Positions 44,045-53,659 are shown, counted from the stretch's first letter. The stretch: 64,000 nt of DNA from Stomatobaculum sp. (GCA_017449925.1 JAFSYO010000180.1:20562-84561), one strand, 5' to 3'. The notes: generated by a model from the letters alone, not told the origin. Translations and numbers: made by a program.

Positions 44045-44574
44045 AGCAGTCCCTCCATCAGATGCACGACGATCCTTCCCTCTTCAGGGAGGACATCCTT
44101 CACGCAGTCCTTGATATAGGGAAGAAGGATCTCTTTTCCGTTTTTCTGTTTCACGGTGATGACGTAGTTGGCGCCGGTGGGCCAGAAATCCGCCACGGTG
44201 CCGAGCAGTTCCCCGCTCTCCGTCTCCACGTTAAGCCCGAACAGGTCCGCGATATAGAATTCATCCTTCTCCAGAGGAATGGCTTCGCTTCTGTCGACCC
44301 AGAGCTCCATTCCCCGGTATTTCCTGATCTCCTCAGGGGTATCGATGCCGCGGAAGCGGCAGATCGCCATGTTGTTGAAGAACTTTACGGAAACCAGTTC
44401 CAGTTCGATCTCTTCTCCCTCCTTTGCTCCGGAAAGGGGGTCCTGAGGACGGACGGCCCGGACCGTCTTAAGCTTCTTAAAACGTTCCGGGCTGTCAGAT
44501 GTCACAAATACTTTGCATTCTCCGTGAATTCCATGAACGGAGCTGATCACGCCAATTCTGAATCGCTTTGTCAT
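44041..44574 (-). CDS. rimM: 16S rRNA processing protein RimM
   Basis: A 177-residue protein with the N-terminal RimM fold (RIGVISSVHGIHGECKVF, where H-G-I-x-G-E is diagnostic) and a C-terminal PRC-barrel with FYIADLFGLNV, GTVADFWPTGANYVITV and LLPYIKDCVKDV. It binds S19 and helps 30S head maturation. It lies 4 nt after khpA. Confidence 0.96.
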   Translation of the reverse strand: MTKRFRIGVISSVHGIHGECKVFVTSDSPERFKKLKTVRAVRPQDPLSGAKEGEEIELELVSVKFFNNMAICRFRGIDTPEEIRKYRGMELWVDRSEAIPLEKDEFYIADLFGLNVETESGELLGTVADFWPTGANYVITVKQKNGKEILLPYIKDCVKDVLPEEGRIVVHLMEGLL

Positions 44575-44578
44575 GGTT

Positions 44579-44806
44579 TCAGTCGATCTCCACGATCACT
44601 TTCTTTTCGGATTCCACCGATGCTGCCTTTACGACAGAACGGATTGCCTTGGCGATCTTTCCGGACTTGCCGATGACCTTACCCATGTCAGCCGGCGCCA
44701 CAGAAAGCTCTACAAGGATGGCGTCTTCGCGCTCCGTCTCTGTGACTTTCACCTCTTCCGGGTGATCCACCAGAGCTTTCGCGATGACCTCTACCAGTTC
44801 CTTCAT
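44579..44806 (-). CDS. khpA: KhpA, KH-domain RNA-binding protein
   Basis: A 75-residue single KH-domain protein with the G-x-x-G loop in GKVIGKSGKIAKAIR. It starts MKELVEVIAKALVDHPEEV, typical of KhpA (YlqC). KhpA pairs with KhpB/Jag to bind RNA and influences cell division and shape in Firmicutes. The ATG at 44806 lies 14 nt after rpsP. The frame is open further upstream but would overlap rpsP, so I use the standard start. Confidence 0.94.
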   Translation of the reverse strand: MKELVEVIAKALVDHPEEVKVTETEREDAILVELSVAPADMGKVIGKSGKIAKAIRSVVKAASVESEKKVIVEID

Positions 44807-44820
44807 ATTGACGGCCCCGA

Positions 44821-45066
44821 TTATTTCGTGATGCCGGCAAGCTTCAGAAGCTTCGCAACGCGCTCGGTCGGCTGCACGCCGTTCTTCAGCCACTTCTTAG
44901 CCTCTTCTTCCTCAAATTTGATCAGGGACGGATCCTTGGTCGGATCGTAGATGCCGATCTCAGCGATGAATCTGCCGTCACGAGGAGATCTCTCGTCCGC
45001 GATCACGATTCTGTAAAACGGAGCCTTCTTCTGACCCATTCTTCTTAATCTCATCTTAACTGCCAT
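44821..45066 (-). CDS. rpsP: 30S ribosomal protein S16
   Basis: An 81-residue basic protein beginning [20 protein letters not shown], followed by [21 protein letters not shown], the conserved S16 core. AGGAGG lies upstream of the ATG. It heads rpsP-khpA-rimM-trmD. Confidence 0.97.
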   Translation of the reverse strand: MAVKMRLRRMGQKKAPFYRIVIADERSPRDGRFIAEIGIYDPTKDPSLIKFEEEEAKKWLKNGVQPTERVAKLLKLAGITK

Positions 45067-45220
45067 TGTTCTTTCCTCCTGGTTTTGAATAATATCGAAT
45101 TATTTATTTTCAGGTCTGTGCGTCAGCTGCAGCAGCAGATCCTGATGATCCGCAGCTCCCGTCAGGGGGCTTCCGGATAATTAGCAATTGTATATATACT
45201 CTGTGTACTTCCGGCGGTCC
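45067..45220 (-). other. ffh-rpsP intergenic leader, no clear promoter
   Basis: A 154-nt gap. I see several short potential stems (for example GATC-x5-GATC and a GCTGCAGC palindrome near 45125-45150) and AT-rich sequence before the rpsP ribosome binding site. I found no convincing -35/-10 pair and no terminator. It may be a long leader. Confidence 0.35.
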
Positions 45221-46600
45221 TTAGAACTTCAGCTTGCCGCCGAACAGATTGCCGAGGCCGCCCATGCCTCCGAAACCGCCTCTTCCGCGCTTTCCGCGCA
45301 TCATTCCCGGAAGCTGTTTCATCATCTTTCTCATCTGATCGAACTGCTTCACGATTCGGTTCACTTCGGCAATATCGACGCCGGCGCCCTTCGCGATGCG
45401 GTTCTTTCTGGAAGGATTCAGCAGCGCCGGATTCGCGCGCTCCTCTTTCGTCATGGAAAGAATGATCGCCTCGACGCGGTCCATTTGCTTCTCATCGATC
45501 TCAGGCATTCCGCCCTTCATGCCGGACCCCAGGGTCGGCATCATATTCATGATCCCGTTCAGACCGCCCAGCTTCTTCATCTGGTTCATCTGTTCCAGGA
45601 AATCATTATAGTCGAATTCGGCTTTTCTGAGCTTTTCGCCCATCTTCCGGGCCTGCTCCTCGTCGACTTCAGCCTGAGCCTTTTCGATCAGGGAGAGAAT
45701 GTCGCCCATTCCCAGAATACGGGAGGCCATACGGTCGGGATAGAACTGTTCCAGATCTGAAAGCTTTTCTCCCATACCTGCGTACAGGATCGGCTTTCCG
45801 GTAACGGCTTTAATGGAAAGCGCCGCACCGCCCCGGGTATCGCCGTCCAGCTTCGTAACGATGACGCCGTCGATCCCAACCTTTTCGTTGAAGGTCGATG
45901 CCACGTTCACGGCTTCCTGTCCGGTCATGGCGTCCACCACCAGGATGGTCCAGTCGACTCTTACCGCTTCCTTGATGCTCACCAGTTCCTGCATCATGGA
46001 TTCATCGATCTGCAGACGACCCGCAGTATCGATGATCAGGAGATCGTTCTGATTCTCCCTTGCATGTGCCAGTGCCGCGCGGGCGATGTTCACCGGATCC
46101 TGACCGGTTCCCATGGAAAACACCGGCACGCCTACCCGCTCTCCATTGACCTTCAGCTGCTCAACTGCTGCCGGACGGTAAACGTCGCAGGCGGCCAGAA
46201 GAGGCCTGATGCCCTTTGCCTTCAGTTTCCCTGCAAGCTTTGCCGCCGTCGTGGTCTTGCCGGCGCCCTGCAGTCCTGCCATCAGGATCACCGTGACGTC
46301 CGCTTCCTGGTTCATGGTGACCGATGTGGTCTCAGAACCCATCAGGCTGATGAGCTCCTCATTGACGATCTTTACCACCTGCTGGCCGGGCGTCAGGGAT
46401 TCCATCACCTCTGCGCCGACAGCGCGGCTCTCAATACTCTTGATAAACTGCTTGACCACTTTGAAGCCGCCGTCCGCCTCCAGCAGCGACATACGCACTT
46501 CCTTCAGCGCGGCTTTTACGTCCGCCTCGGAGAGTTTTCCCTTTCCCCGGATGTCGCGGAACACCTTCTGCAGTTTTTCAGTCAGGCTTTCAAATGCCAT
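45221..46600 (-). CDS. ffh: Signal recognition particle GTPase Ffh
   Basis: A 459-residue SRP54. An N-domain precedes the GTPase with P-loop GLQGAGKTTTAAKLAG (about residue 107), DTAGRLQID, and TKLDGDTRGGAA. The C-terminal M domain is Met-rich (MNQMKKLGGLNGIMNMMP, then MRKMMKQLPGMM) and binds SRP RNA and signal peptides. It ends in a Gly-rich tail (GKRGRGGFGGMGG). It lies 11 nt after ylxM, its usual partner. Confidence 0.98.
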   Translation of the reverse strand: MAFESLTEKLQKVFRDIRGKGKLSEADVKAALKEVRMSLLEADGGFKVVKQFIKSIESRAVGAEVMESLTPGQQVVKIVNEELISLMGSETTSVTMNQEADVTVILMAGLQGAGKTTTAAKLAGKLKAKGIRPLLAACDVYRPAAVEQLKVNGERVGVPVFSMGTGQDPVNIARAALAHARENQNDLLIIDTAGRLQIDESMMQELVSIKEAVRVDWTILVVDAMTGQEAVNVASTFNEKVGIDGVIVTKLDGDTRGGAALSIKAVTGKPILYAGMGEKLSDLEQFYPDRMASRILGMGDILSLIEKAQAEVDEEQARKMGEKLRKAEFDYNDFLEQMNQMKKLGGLNGIMNMMPTLGSGMKGGMPEIDEKQMDRVEAIILSMTKEERANPALLNPSRKNRIAKGAGVDIAEVNRIVKQFDQMRKMMKQLPGMMRGKRGRGGFGGMGGLGNLFGGKLKF

Positions 46601-46611
46601 TCCGCTGCTCC

Positions 46612-46980
46612 TTATGATTCTTCAAGTAGTTCTTCTGTCAGTTTCCTGATCTCCTCCGCTCCCTGGGGGTCGCGGCTTTCAAGGATCTCTTCCGAAATAT
46701 CCCGGATCCTCCGGATACGCCCCCTTTGTTCGCGGAACTTCCGCACCAGCTTCAGCTTCTCTTCATAGCCCCACAGCTGCTGATCCACTCTTTTCAGGAG
46801 ATCAGAAACGCTTTGCCTGCTCCTTCCTTCTTCCCGGGCCACTTCGCTGATGGACCGGTCATCGAACATCACCGCTTCAAAGATCCGTTTCTGGTGCTCT
46901 GTCAGAAGGTCGCCGTAGAAATCGAAAAGAAGGTCTCTGGTGAGAATACTGTCGATTTCGTTTTTATTGTAATCACTCAT
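46612..46980 (-). CDS. ylxM: YlxM/p13 family SRP-associated HTH protein
   Basis: A 122-residue UPF0122 protein with a sigma-70-region-4-like helix-turn-helix: LFDFYGDLLTEHQKRIFEAV, then DDRSISEVAREEGRSRQSVSDLLKR, where S-x-S-E-V-A and S-R-Q-S-V are diagnostic. The C-terminal half is a charged helix. YlxM binds SRP components in streptococci and is encoded next to ffh. Its promoter is unusually placed within a long hairpin. Confidence 0.93.
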   Translation of the reverse strand: MSDYNKNEIDSILTRDLLFDFYGDLLTEHQKRIFEAVMFDDRSISEVAREEGRSRQSVSDLLKRVDQQLWGYEEKLKLVRKFREQRGRIRRIRDISEEILESRDPQGAEEIRKLTEELLEES

Positions 46981-46997
46981 TTTTCGTCACCTTGAGC

Positions 46998-47026
46998 ATT
47001 ATAGACGTGAAGAAGCAGGCTGTCAA
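46998..47026 (-). promoter_or_regulatory. Consensus promoter of ylxM-ffh
   Basis: Perfect TTGACA (47021-47026) and TATAAT (46998-47003) with a 17-nt spacer. The -35 and much of the spacer lie in one arm of the 20-bp inverted repeat described next. Confidence 0.88.
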
Positions 47027-47053
47027 GTATTTTTACTTGACAGCCTGCTTCTT
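47010..47053 (-). terminator. 20-bp perfect inverted repeat after the adhesin gene
   Basis: Arms 47010-47029 and 47034-47053 are perfectly complementary with a 4-nt A/T loop, giving a very stable hairpin in RNA from either strand. It lies 30 nt after the adhesin stop. On the minus strand only CUUCAC-type bases follow, so it lacks a good U-tract. On the plus strand CTTTTACTTT follows. Its 5' side is preceded by two imperfect direct repeats of TTACTGYCTGTTAT (about 47065-47100). Confidence 0.75.
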
Positions 47054-47083
47054 TTACTTTCTCTTACTGCCTGTTATTGTCTT

Positions 47084-50000
47084 TTACTGTCTGTTATGTC
47101 CGCGCTTCAGTTCAAAACCGTACAGCATGGCCCCAAATGCAAAGAGCAGGATGCCGGCAAGTGAAAGCCGGAGGGTTCCCGGACCGCCGGTAGAAGGCAT
47201 AACATAGATGACTGTGTCATTCACGATCTTCACGCCGCCGGTTTCTCCGGGCCTTATGAATGTGCCGCTCCCGGTACTGTCGTTGCTGTACCTCTGCTCT
47301 TCCTCCGCTCCATCCTGGTTCACCGTGTAGTAGGCGGGCAGATTAAAGCCTTCCACCGGTGTTTCGGAAATGGCGTAGATCCACTCCGTCCCGTTCTCAC
47401 TGTACTTGTCAATACCAGTCACTTTATGCCGGTATCCGTCTCTCTCAAGCTTTTCCGCCGAAGCATTAAAGCCCTCCGTCTTCTCAATACCTTCTTTTGT
47501 CACTTTGAAAACGGCTGTTTCCTCTGTGTCCTGGCCGGACTCTGTGCCTTCCGCGGTCCTCTTCAGAGTCACGGTGATGCTTTCCACCTCTGCCGGCCAC
47601 TCGATATCTTTGCCGGCATTCTGCCACACCTTTCTGAATTCAAATTCAGTGAGCTCCTGATAGCTGTTCTCTGTCTCAAATTCCGCATGATCCTGAACGC
47701 ATGTATAATTTACTTTTGCCGCATGCTGCCAGAGCTCCGGCTTCTCAAGTTCTATCGACTGTGTACTCTCACGGTAAAAGACATTTTTGTCTTCCCCGTT
47801 CTCTCCGCCGGGAATCGTAAAGCCGTTCGGATGCTCTTCGGCGCTGTAATAAATGATCTCTTCCGTCCAGACATCAGGATCAGCCTCAGCCAGTGCCGGG
47901 CAAAGGGTTTCTTCCACCCATTTCCGCTGTCCCTCGCTGAGCTGCTCTTTTGTTACGATCAGGGTCTTCTGATTCGTCAGGGACGCCGCGAACAGGAAAT
48001 GTCCGTCCTGGTGTTCACCCACCGGCCAGATTTCCGTGCTGCACGGAGCCTCTTTTACGATTTCCTGAATGGTGTTCTCCGGCGCATTCACGGTCCGGCT
48101 CACATCAAAGCCTTCCGCATAAAGCTTATATCCGGGAATCTCCGCGGTATTCACTCTTTCACTGTCCGTCTCCTCGGTTTCCGTAATAATATAGGTCTTG
48201 TCCGCCGGGATATCCGTCAGCTTCCAGCTCCAGACCAGTCCGTCCTCATGGATGCTCAGTCCCTCTGTACTGCTGTCAAGCGTCTTTTCCACTTCCCCGT
48301 CCGTGCTTGTTACGGTGATCCTGAAACCAGAGGGGATTTTGTCCCGGGTAATTCCGGCGAAGGTCTTCCGGATAGTAAGGAACGTTTCATCCGGTTCGTC
48401 AGTATAGTTGTTCCTGAACTTCGCAATGACCGCCGCGTCTCCGGTCATTCCCGCCTTCACTTCCACAGGCACAGGGTTCATCACGGGTACCGCTTCTGAC
48501 CCTGCGGGAAGCTCTTCATACAGATAATAGGTTCCGGCCGGAAGGTCTCCGATCTCTTCGCTGGTCACAGGACTGCAATCATCCTGTACGGTCAGCTCAA
48601 CAACGACATTCTCTCCATTTTTCTGATACTTGTTCTGAAGCTCCGCGTCTTCGTAGAGCGTAAACTTATAGGTTCCGGCAAGCTTTTCGTGTTTCAGCGC
48701 CGCGGTCTCACCACCCTGCCCGTTATAGGTCACAGTCTTTTCGACCTTGATGGAGCCGGTCCGGGATCTGGAATTCGTGAACAGGATCAATTCATCTTCC
48801 TGCGTAAGCTCTCCGATATGATCTGTACCGCTGACTGTTTCTGTGTCTGCAACGTTTCCATCATCATCATAGATGCTGTAGGTCACAGATGTTTCCATTC
48901 CATTGCTGCTTTCGTCGAGGATCTCTTCGACTTTGTACTTTGTTCCCTTCGGAAAGCCCCGGAACATCTTCTGCTGCCTGTCCTTCAGACGGAACTCGGA
49001 GATTCCTCCTGTGAACTTATCATCTCCGTTCGCTTCGTTGTAATCCGTATCGACCGAGCCGTCATCCTTCAGGATGGATATTCTGAAATTATAATACCTG
49101 TTTACGTCCTCCTCATCGGGGCTGTCCACCCTTTTCTCAATAACAAGACCCTCAAGCGGCCAGTTCTTGATCTGCATGGAATCATTGTAATAATAGTTAA
49201 AATGCTCATAATCCACCAGATCCATTTCGTTGTTCAGCGTCACTTCGTAATCGAAATCGATCAAACCATAATTTTCCGGAGGATCGATTTCCTGAACATG
49301 GTACTTTTTACCGAAATACAGGTCGTATTCTTCTCCATCCAGACGGATCACGCCATCCTTATCTGTTTCGAGGATGATCTCTTTCCTGCCTTCACCAAAG
49401 TCATACTTCGGATCTTCCGGGAATACTCTGAATTTCACGCCGGAAAGCTTTTTACCCGCATCATATGCGTCCACCTTCACGATCGTAAAGGAGGCAAGCG
49501 TGGCTGTGCCTTCGGTCGGCGTATAATTCAGTTCCTCCGTCGTTACAGTCTTCTCCCGTCCCTTAACGCTGACCTTGTTCTCGATGCTCTGCTTACCATT
49601 GCCTATGACTTGCGCCTCGTAAGTGATCTCGACTTTAGCTGCATCCGGAACGAGAAATTCCGCAACAGTTGTTCCGCCGTCTCCGCCGCTGAGTGTATAG
49701 GGGACATCAAGCCCTTCCGGATCCGTTACGATTTGAACGGACTCGTACCTTACGCTCAGATTCGCGCTGAGGACGTCTGTCATCTTCATCGGTTCATTGT
49801 TATTCAGGACACCTTTTGCGCTGTTGAAAGTGATCTTGTACTTTGCCATGCGGTTAACGCCGCCCAGTTCGCCTTCATTTAAAAGCTCCTTGTCAAGGTA
49901 CTCATATTTCACTTCATAATCGAAGGAACTTTTATGATTCCCCCAGGCAGCGGTATTTTTCAGGTGGAACTCCCCTCCGTTAGCAATGGCAAGCTGTTCC

Positions 50001-53000
50001 AGGTCGACGCCTTCCTTCAGCTTCAGGTAGTAAGTGATCTTGTAATACGGATAATATGTACCATCTGCCTGCATGGGGACAGGATCCGCTGTAAGGATCA
50101 TGCCGTCCGGCGAATCCGTGTAAGTGATGCTGGTTCTGCCGAAGGTCTGGGAATCCTTAATAATGCCTCCGCAGATCTTCATATGCTCCCCATAGAAGCC
50201 ATCATTTTCTCTGCTGGTATCCACTTCCAGGAGGCTGGTATTAAAGGTATCTTTAATGATCAAAGGAGCATCCGACACACCGGAAAGAAGAACTGTGTAT
50301 AAAAAGGATCCGTTTCCCAGATACTGGCCGGTCTTCATGACCGGTTCATCGAAGATCACTGTTGCCGTAGCGGTCAGTGAATTATTCAGGGTAATAGTGT
50401 TTGTATGCTTTTGTTCATAATCTCCGGTTTCAAACCCTTTCTTCAGCCAGTCCTGATCGACTTTCGTCGTCAGTTTTACCGTGATGACCCGGCGGCCGCC
50501 GGAATCAGGCAGCAGTCCGTGTTCATTTTTATCAGGATCTTTGAAAAATTCTATCTCCAGGCAGTTTGTATAATAATTACAGGTATAACATTCTCCCTCA
50601 AGAAGACCTGTGACCTGGAGAGTGCCGTTCTTGTACAAGTCAAAACGGTTTTCGTCATTCAGCCAGATATGGGGGAAGTAGTCGATCAGCTTCGCCTCGG
50701 AGAGTCCGCCTTCGGGAATTTCAAGAGTCGCTGACCAGTTGATCTCTTCCGTCGTATAGGATTCTGCTGTTTTTTTGAGAATGACCAAACTCGAATTCTC
50801 AGGTGCTACATTGATCCCGCCGTAATTACCATTGGCCGCGTTGCTAAGGGGAACCAGAACGCCCGTGCTGTTCACCTCTGCCATATTAACAACAGTGTAA
50901 TAGGTGATCTCGTAGCTGTAAGGTACTGTGTCGGCAGTCGGTATCGTATAAGTCCAGCTGCTGTCACTGAAGGCTGCAAGATCCCTGTAGGAAATTTCTC
51001 TTGTTTCGACCAGCTCCCCATCGTGATTTCTGACCTTCACGATGATCCCGTCACCGTAATACTTCATGAATCTTTGGGAAGAACTGCTGATCGTGTCGGT
51101 AATTGTATCACCGGCCGCTGACACAAGTGCCAGCTCATTGTAGGAAATGGACCACTGGATTATTTTATTGCCTTCAACCGTTCCTGCTTCGGTGCCGTCG
51201 CTCTTATCGGTCCACTTGTATGTGATCTCCCTCGCGTAATCCGAGTGATGCGGATCCCCGCCGTCCGGCTGCACTGTTACCGTATTCCTGGTCTGATCGA
51301 CAGTGATCCTGCCGTCTTTGTCAATATCTTTTGAAAAATCAGTATGCGCGGAATAGGTGATCGTGATCACTTCACCATCCTGCATGGACGAAAAAGTATA
51401 GTCAAAACCGTTGGCCGCCCCTTTATCCGTATAGCTTCCGGAATTGCCGGAAACATGGACATCATTGTTAAAAGACAGAGCGTTGCCGGTGATCACATCT
51501 TTTACATTTACATTTTCAACATTTCCATCAGCTGTCACAGTCACTGTATAATGAAAGATACCGGTGTGCTCATCGTACACGGCGTCTTTCTTTACATAGG
51601 CCTGCCCCGGTCTCGGACCTTCAAAAACAATCTCCCGTTTCAGGTCCTCCGAGAACTCGATCACTCTTTCCTGGTGATTAAACAGTCCCTTGTATGTAAA
51701 TCTGATGCTGACATTTGTAGAATTCTCCAGCTTGTGGTATTCCGGATCGTTCTGATCAAACCTGATCGTCAGTTTTCCGGATTCGTCAAGGGTATAATCA
51801 TATTTGACCCGATATGTTTTGCTCTTATAAACAATATTAACATAGCCGGAATCTTCTACCGGTGTCAGAATGGTAATGCCGGCCGGCATCTGATATACCA
51901 GATCCTGATCATTCTGGAACTGATGCTCAGGATCTTCACTAAAGGTGATCGTGATGGAATATTCTTTTCCTTCTTCCACCACATATTGTCCTGCGTCATT
52001 CCGGACAGCTCCGCTGATGACGGCATTTTTTACAAAATCATCGAGGCTGAAAGATTCCGGCGTGCCTGCCGCCATCAAGGGGATCTGCCGCTCGTTCATC
52101 AGACTGACGGTCAGCGCTTCTTCTGTTTCAAAGGGAGAGTCCACCGTGTACACAAAACCATACACAGAAAAGCTGTCCGCCTCAAAGAGGACCACCTCGG
52201 AAGCCTCACCGGACTCCTCCTCGTCGGCATCCAGAACGTCCGCTGTTCCTTCAGAAAAATGCACCACATTCAGATCCTCATTGGAATCGGCTGCATCAGC
52301 GGCGCTTTTCATGGTTTCGGGCTTGTCATAGGAAATGACTACCTTCACTTCTCCGTCGGGCTGGATCTCGTTCCCTTCAGCGTCTCGAATAGTGATATCA
52401 AAGAAACGGGCCCGGGTCACGACCTTCTGTACGCCTTCGTTCTCCGCCACAGCCGCGCCGGCCTGGTCGACGTACTGCTGGTACTCCAGGGTGCCGGGCA
52501 GGATCTCGAAAGCATCGACCCATGCGCCGGCGGGAAGCTCTGTATCATCGGGACAGATGACGGCGATCACGGCATCATCCACCCTCTTTACAAGTTCGGA
52601 CCGAAGCGCTTCCGCAGGTTTTGTCCACGTGAACCGGAGGACCGCGTCGCCGCGTTTCTCTGCGTTTTTCTGGAAATCTCTGACTGCTTCGTCATAGCTC
52701 AGGCCGCTGCCGATGGCAAGGCGAAGCCGGGCTGAAACTTCGTCATTTTCGTCCTCGTCCTGAAGGACTCCGGGATTAACGTCGTTTACCACCTGGCCGT
52801 CCAGCAGCTCGACAAAGCCGTCGTCATAGGCTTCTACGAGGGTGATCGTTTCTTCGCCGGAGGCAGCGGCAATGGCATTCGCCTCCGCAGCCGCCTCTTC
52901 AGCATTGCTGACAGAGGCCTTCACCGCGTTGGAACCGGAGGCCTTTTCAGCGTTGGAAACGGAAGCCTTTACAGCACGAGAACCGGAGGCCTTCACCGCG

Positions 53001-53638
53001 TTGGAACCGGAGGCCTTACCGGGAGATATTTCCTGCTTTTCCTGACGGACGGCGTCGGAGGCAGTGGCATTTTCTTCAGAATCTGTTTCTTCGGCAGAGG
53101 CTGTTTCTACAGCAGTCTCGCGGAGGGTCTCCACGATCTTCGCAAAGCTCCGACCGGGCGCCTCATCGATCAGGTCAAGAGTGAAAGAGGTCTGTGTGCC
53201 GGCGGAAAGGGTGAACCAGTAATCCACTGCGTACTGCTCTTCCCCGGCTGAATTTGACAAGGTTCTTTTCGTCCGGTGAAGCTGAATGACCTGTCCCTCT
53301 TCATCGATGATCTCACAGATGCCCTCGTCGTCGAAGACATAAGAAAGGGAGAGGTCCGCCTGCCCTCCCTCTGCTGTCAGTACTACGATCCGTTCCTCTT
53401 CTCCTGCGGGCGCTTCTGCCTCCACGCGAAGAGAAAGCTCCTCACCGCTGACCGTCTCCGTTTCGTCTGCGGAAATGACAGGATGTACCCGCGTCATGGT
53501 AATAGCCGGAAGTACCAGTGCGTAGGCTGTAAAAAACACCACCAGCCCCGCCGCAAAGGTCACTGCCCTGTGCCATCTTTGTTCTTTTATCTTCTTCTGA
53601 AAATGAATCAGAATATACTCAAGCAGATTGTTGTTCAT
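47084..53638 (-). CDS. Giant cell-wall-anchored adhesin with Cna-B/SpaA-type domains
   Basis: A 2,184-residue surface protein. It starts with a basic cytoplasmic segment and a membrane helix ending YALVLPAITM (about residues 25-48), an export signal I have seen in clostridial SpaA/Cna proteins. Then come five 8-residue Ser/Ala/Lys repeats (208-247), a long series of beta-sandwich adhesin modules (about 260-1370), and Cna-B/SpaA-like domains near 1380-1460, 1496-1580, 1624-1712, 1749-1822 and 1993-2090. The C-terminus has the sorting signal MPSTGG (about 2146), a hydrophobic helix and a basic tail. Sortase is expected to link it to the wall; none is encoded here. Isopeptide-bond domains are likely. 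The DNA is visibly AT-richer than its neighbours. The ligand is unknown. Confidence 0.9.
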   Translation of the reverse strand: MNNNLLEYILIHFQKKIKEQRWHRAVTFAAGLVVFFTAYALVLPAITMTRVHPVISADETETVSGEELSLRVEAEAPAGEEERIVVLTAEGGQADLSLSYVFDDEGICEIIDEEGQVIQLHRTKRTLSNSAGEEQYAVDYWFTLSAGTQTSFTLDLIDEAPGRSFAKIVETLRETAVETASAEETDSEENATASDAVRQEKQEISPGKASGSNAVKASGSRAVKASVSNAEKASGSNAVKASVSNAEEAAAEANAIAAASGEETITLVEAYDDGFVELLDGQVVNDVNPGVLQDEDENDEVSARLRLAIGSGLSYDEAVRDFQKNAEKRGDAVLRFTWTKPAEALRSELVKRVDDAVIAVICPDDTELPAGAWVDAFEILPGTLEYQQYVDQAGAAVAENEGVQKVVTRARFFDITIRDAEGNEIQPDGEVKVVISYDKPETMKSAADAADSNEDLNVVHFSEGTADVLDADEEESGEASEVVLFEADSFSVYGFVYTVDSPFETEEALTVSLMNERQIPLMAAGTPESFSLDDFVKNAVISGAVRNDAGQYVVEEGKEYSITITFSEDPEHQFQNDQDLVYQMPAGITILTPVEDSGYVNIVYKSKTYRVKYDYTLDESGKLTIRFDQNDPEYHKLENSTNVSIRFTYKGLFNHQERVIEFSEDLKREIVFEGPRPGQAYVKKDAVYDEHTGIFHYTVTVTADGNVENVNVKDVITGNALSFNNDVHVSGNSGSYTDKGAANGFDYTFSSMQDGEVITITYSAHTDFSKDIDKDGRITVDQTRNTVTVQPDGGDPHHSDYAREITYKWTDKSDGTEAGTVEGNKIIQWSISYNELALVSAAGDTITDTISSSSQRFMKYYGDGIIVKVRNHDGELVETREISYRDLAAFSDSSWTYTIPTADTVPYSYEITYYTVVNMAEVNSTGVLVPLSNAANGNYGGINVAPENSSLVILKKTAESYTTEEINWSATLEIPEGGLSEAKLIDYFPHIWLNDENRFDLYKNGTLQVTGLLEGECYTCNYYTNCLEIEFFKDPDKNEHGLLPDSGGRRVITVKLTTKVDQDWLKKGFETGDYEQKHTNTITLNNSLTATATVIFDEPVMKTGQYLGNGSFLYTVLLSGVSDAPLIIKDTFNTSLLEVDTSRENDGFYGEHMKICGGIIKDSQTFGRTSITYTDSPDGMILTADPVPMQADGTYYPYYKITYYLKLKEGVDLEQLAIANGGEFHLKNTAAWGNHKSSFDYEVKYEYLDKELLNEGELGGVNRMAKYKITFNSAKGVLNNNEPMKMTDVLSANLSVRYESVQIVTDPEGLDVPYTLSGGDGGTTVAEFLVPDAAKVEITYEAQVIGNGKQSIENKVSVKGREKTVTTEELNYTPTEGTATLASFTIVKVDAYDAGKKLSGVKFRVFPEDPKYDFGEGRKEIILETDKDGVIRLDGEEYDLYFGKKYHVQEIDPPENYGLIDFDYEVTLNNEMDLVDYEHFNYYYNDSMQIKNWPLEGLVIEKRVDSPDEEDVNRYYNFRISILKDDGSVDTDYNEANGDDKFTGGISEFRLKDRQQKMFRGFPKGTKYKVEEILDESSNGMETSVTYSIYDDDGNVADTETVSGTDHIGELTQEDELILFTNSRSRTGSIKVEKTVTYNGQGGETAALKHEKLAGTYKFTLYEDAELQNKYQKNGENVVVELTVQDDCSPVTSEEIGDLPAGTYYLYEELPAGSEAVPVMNPVPVEVKAGMTGDAAVIAKFRNNYTDEPDETFLTIRKTFAGITRDKIPSGFRITVTSTDGEVEKTLDSSTEGLSIHEDGLVWSWKLTDIPADKTYIITETEETDSERVNTAEIPGYKLYAEGFDVSRTVNAPENTIQEIVKEAPCSTEIWPVGEHQDGHFLFAASLTNQKTLIVTKEQLSEGQRKWVEETLCPALAEADPDVWTEEIIYYSAEEHPNGFTIPGGENGEDKNVFYRESTQSIELEKPELWQHAAKVNYTCVQDHAEFETENSYQELTEFEFRKVWQNAGKDIEWPAEVESITVTLKRTAEGTESGQDTEETAVFKVTKEGIEKTEGFNASAEKLERDGYRHKVTGIDKYSENGTEWIYAISETPVEGFNLPAYYTVNQDGAEEEQRYSNDSTGSGTFIRPGETGGVKIVNDTVIYVMPSTGGPGTLRLSLAGILLFAFGAMLYGFELKRGHNRQ
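52898..53017 (-). repeat. Five tandem 24-bp units in the adhesin (KAS-x-S-x-A-x repeat)
   Basis: Five in-frame 24-bp copies encode KASGSNAV, KASGSRAV, KASVSNAE, KASGSNAV and KASVSNAE. Units 1 (52994-53017) and 4 (52922-52945) are identical in DNA, which points to recent copy-number change by slippage or recombination. The repeat forms a flexible stalk between the N-terminal domain and the first module. Confidence 0.9.
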
Positions 53639-53659
53639 AATTTCACCCTTTTTATATAG

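Noticed and set aside
52898..53017. CRISPR-like regular repeats
   Set aside because: The units are contiguous without spacers and in frame in the adhesin gene, so this is a protein repeat.
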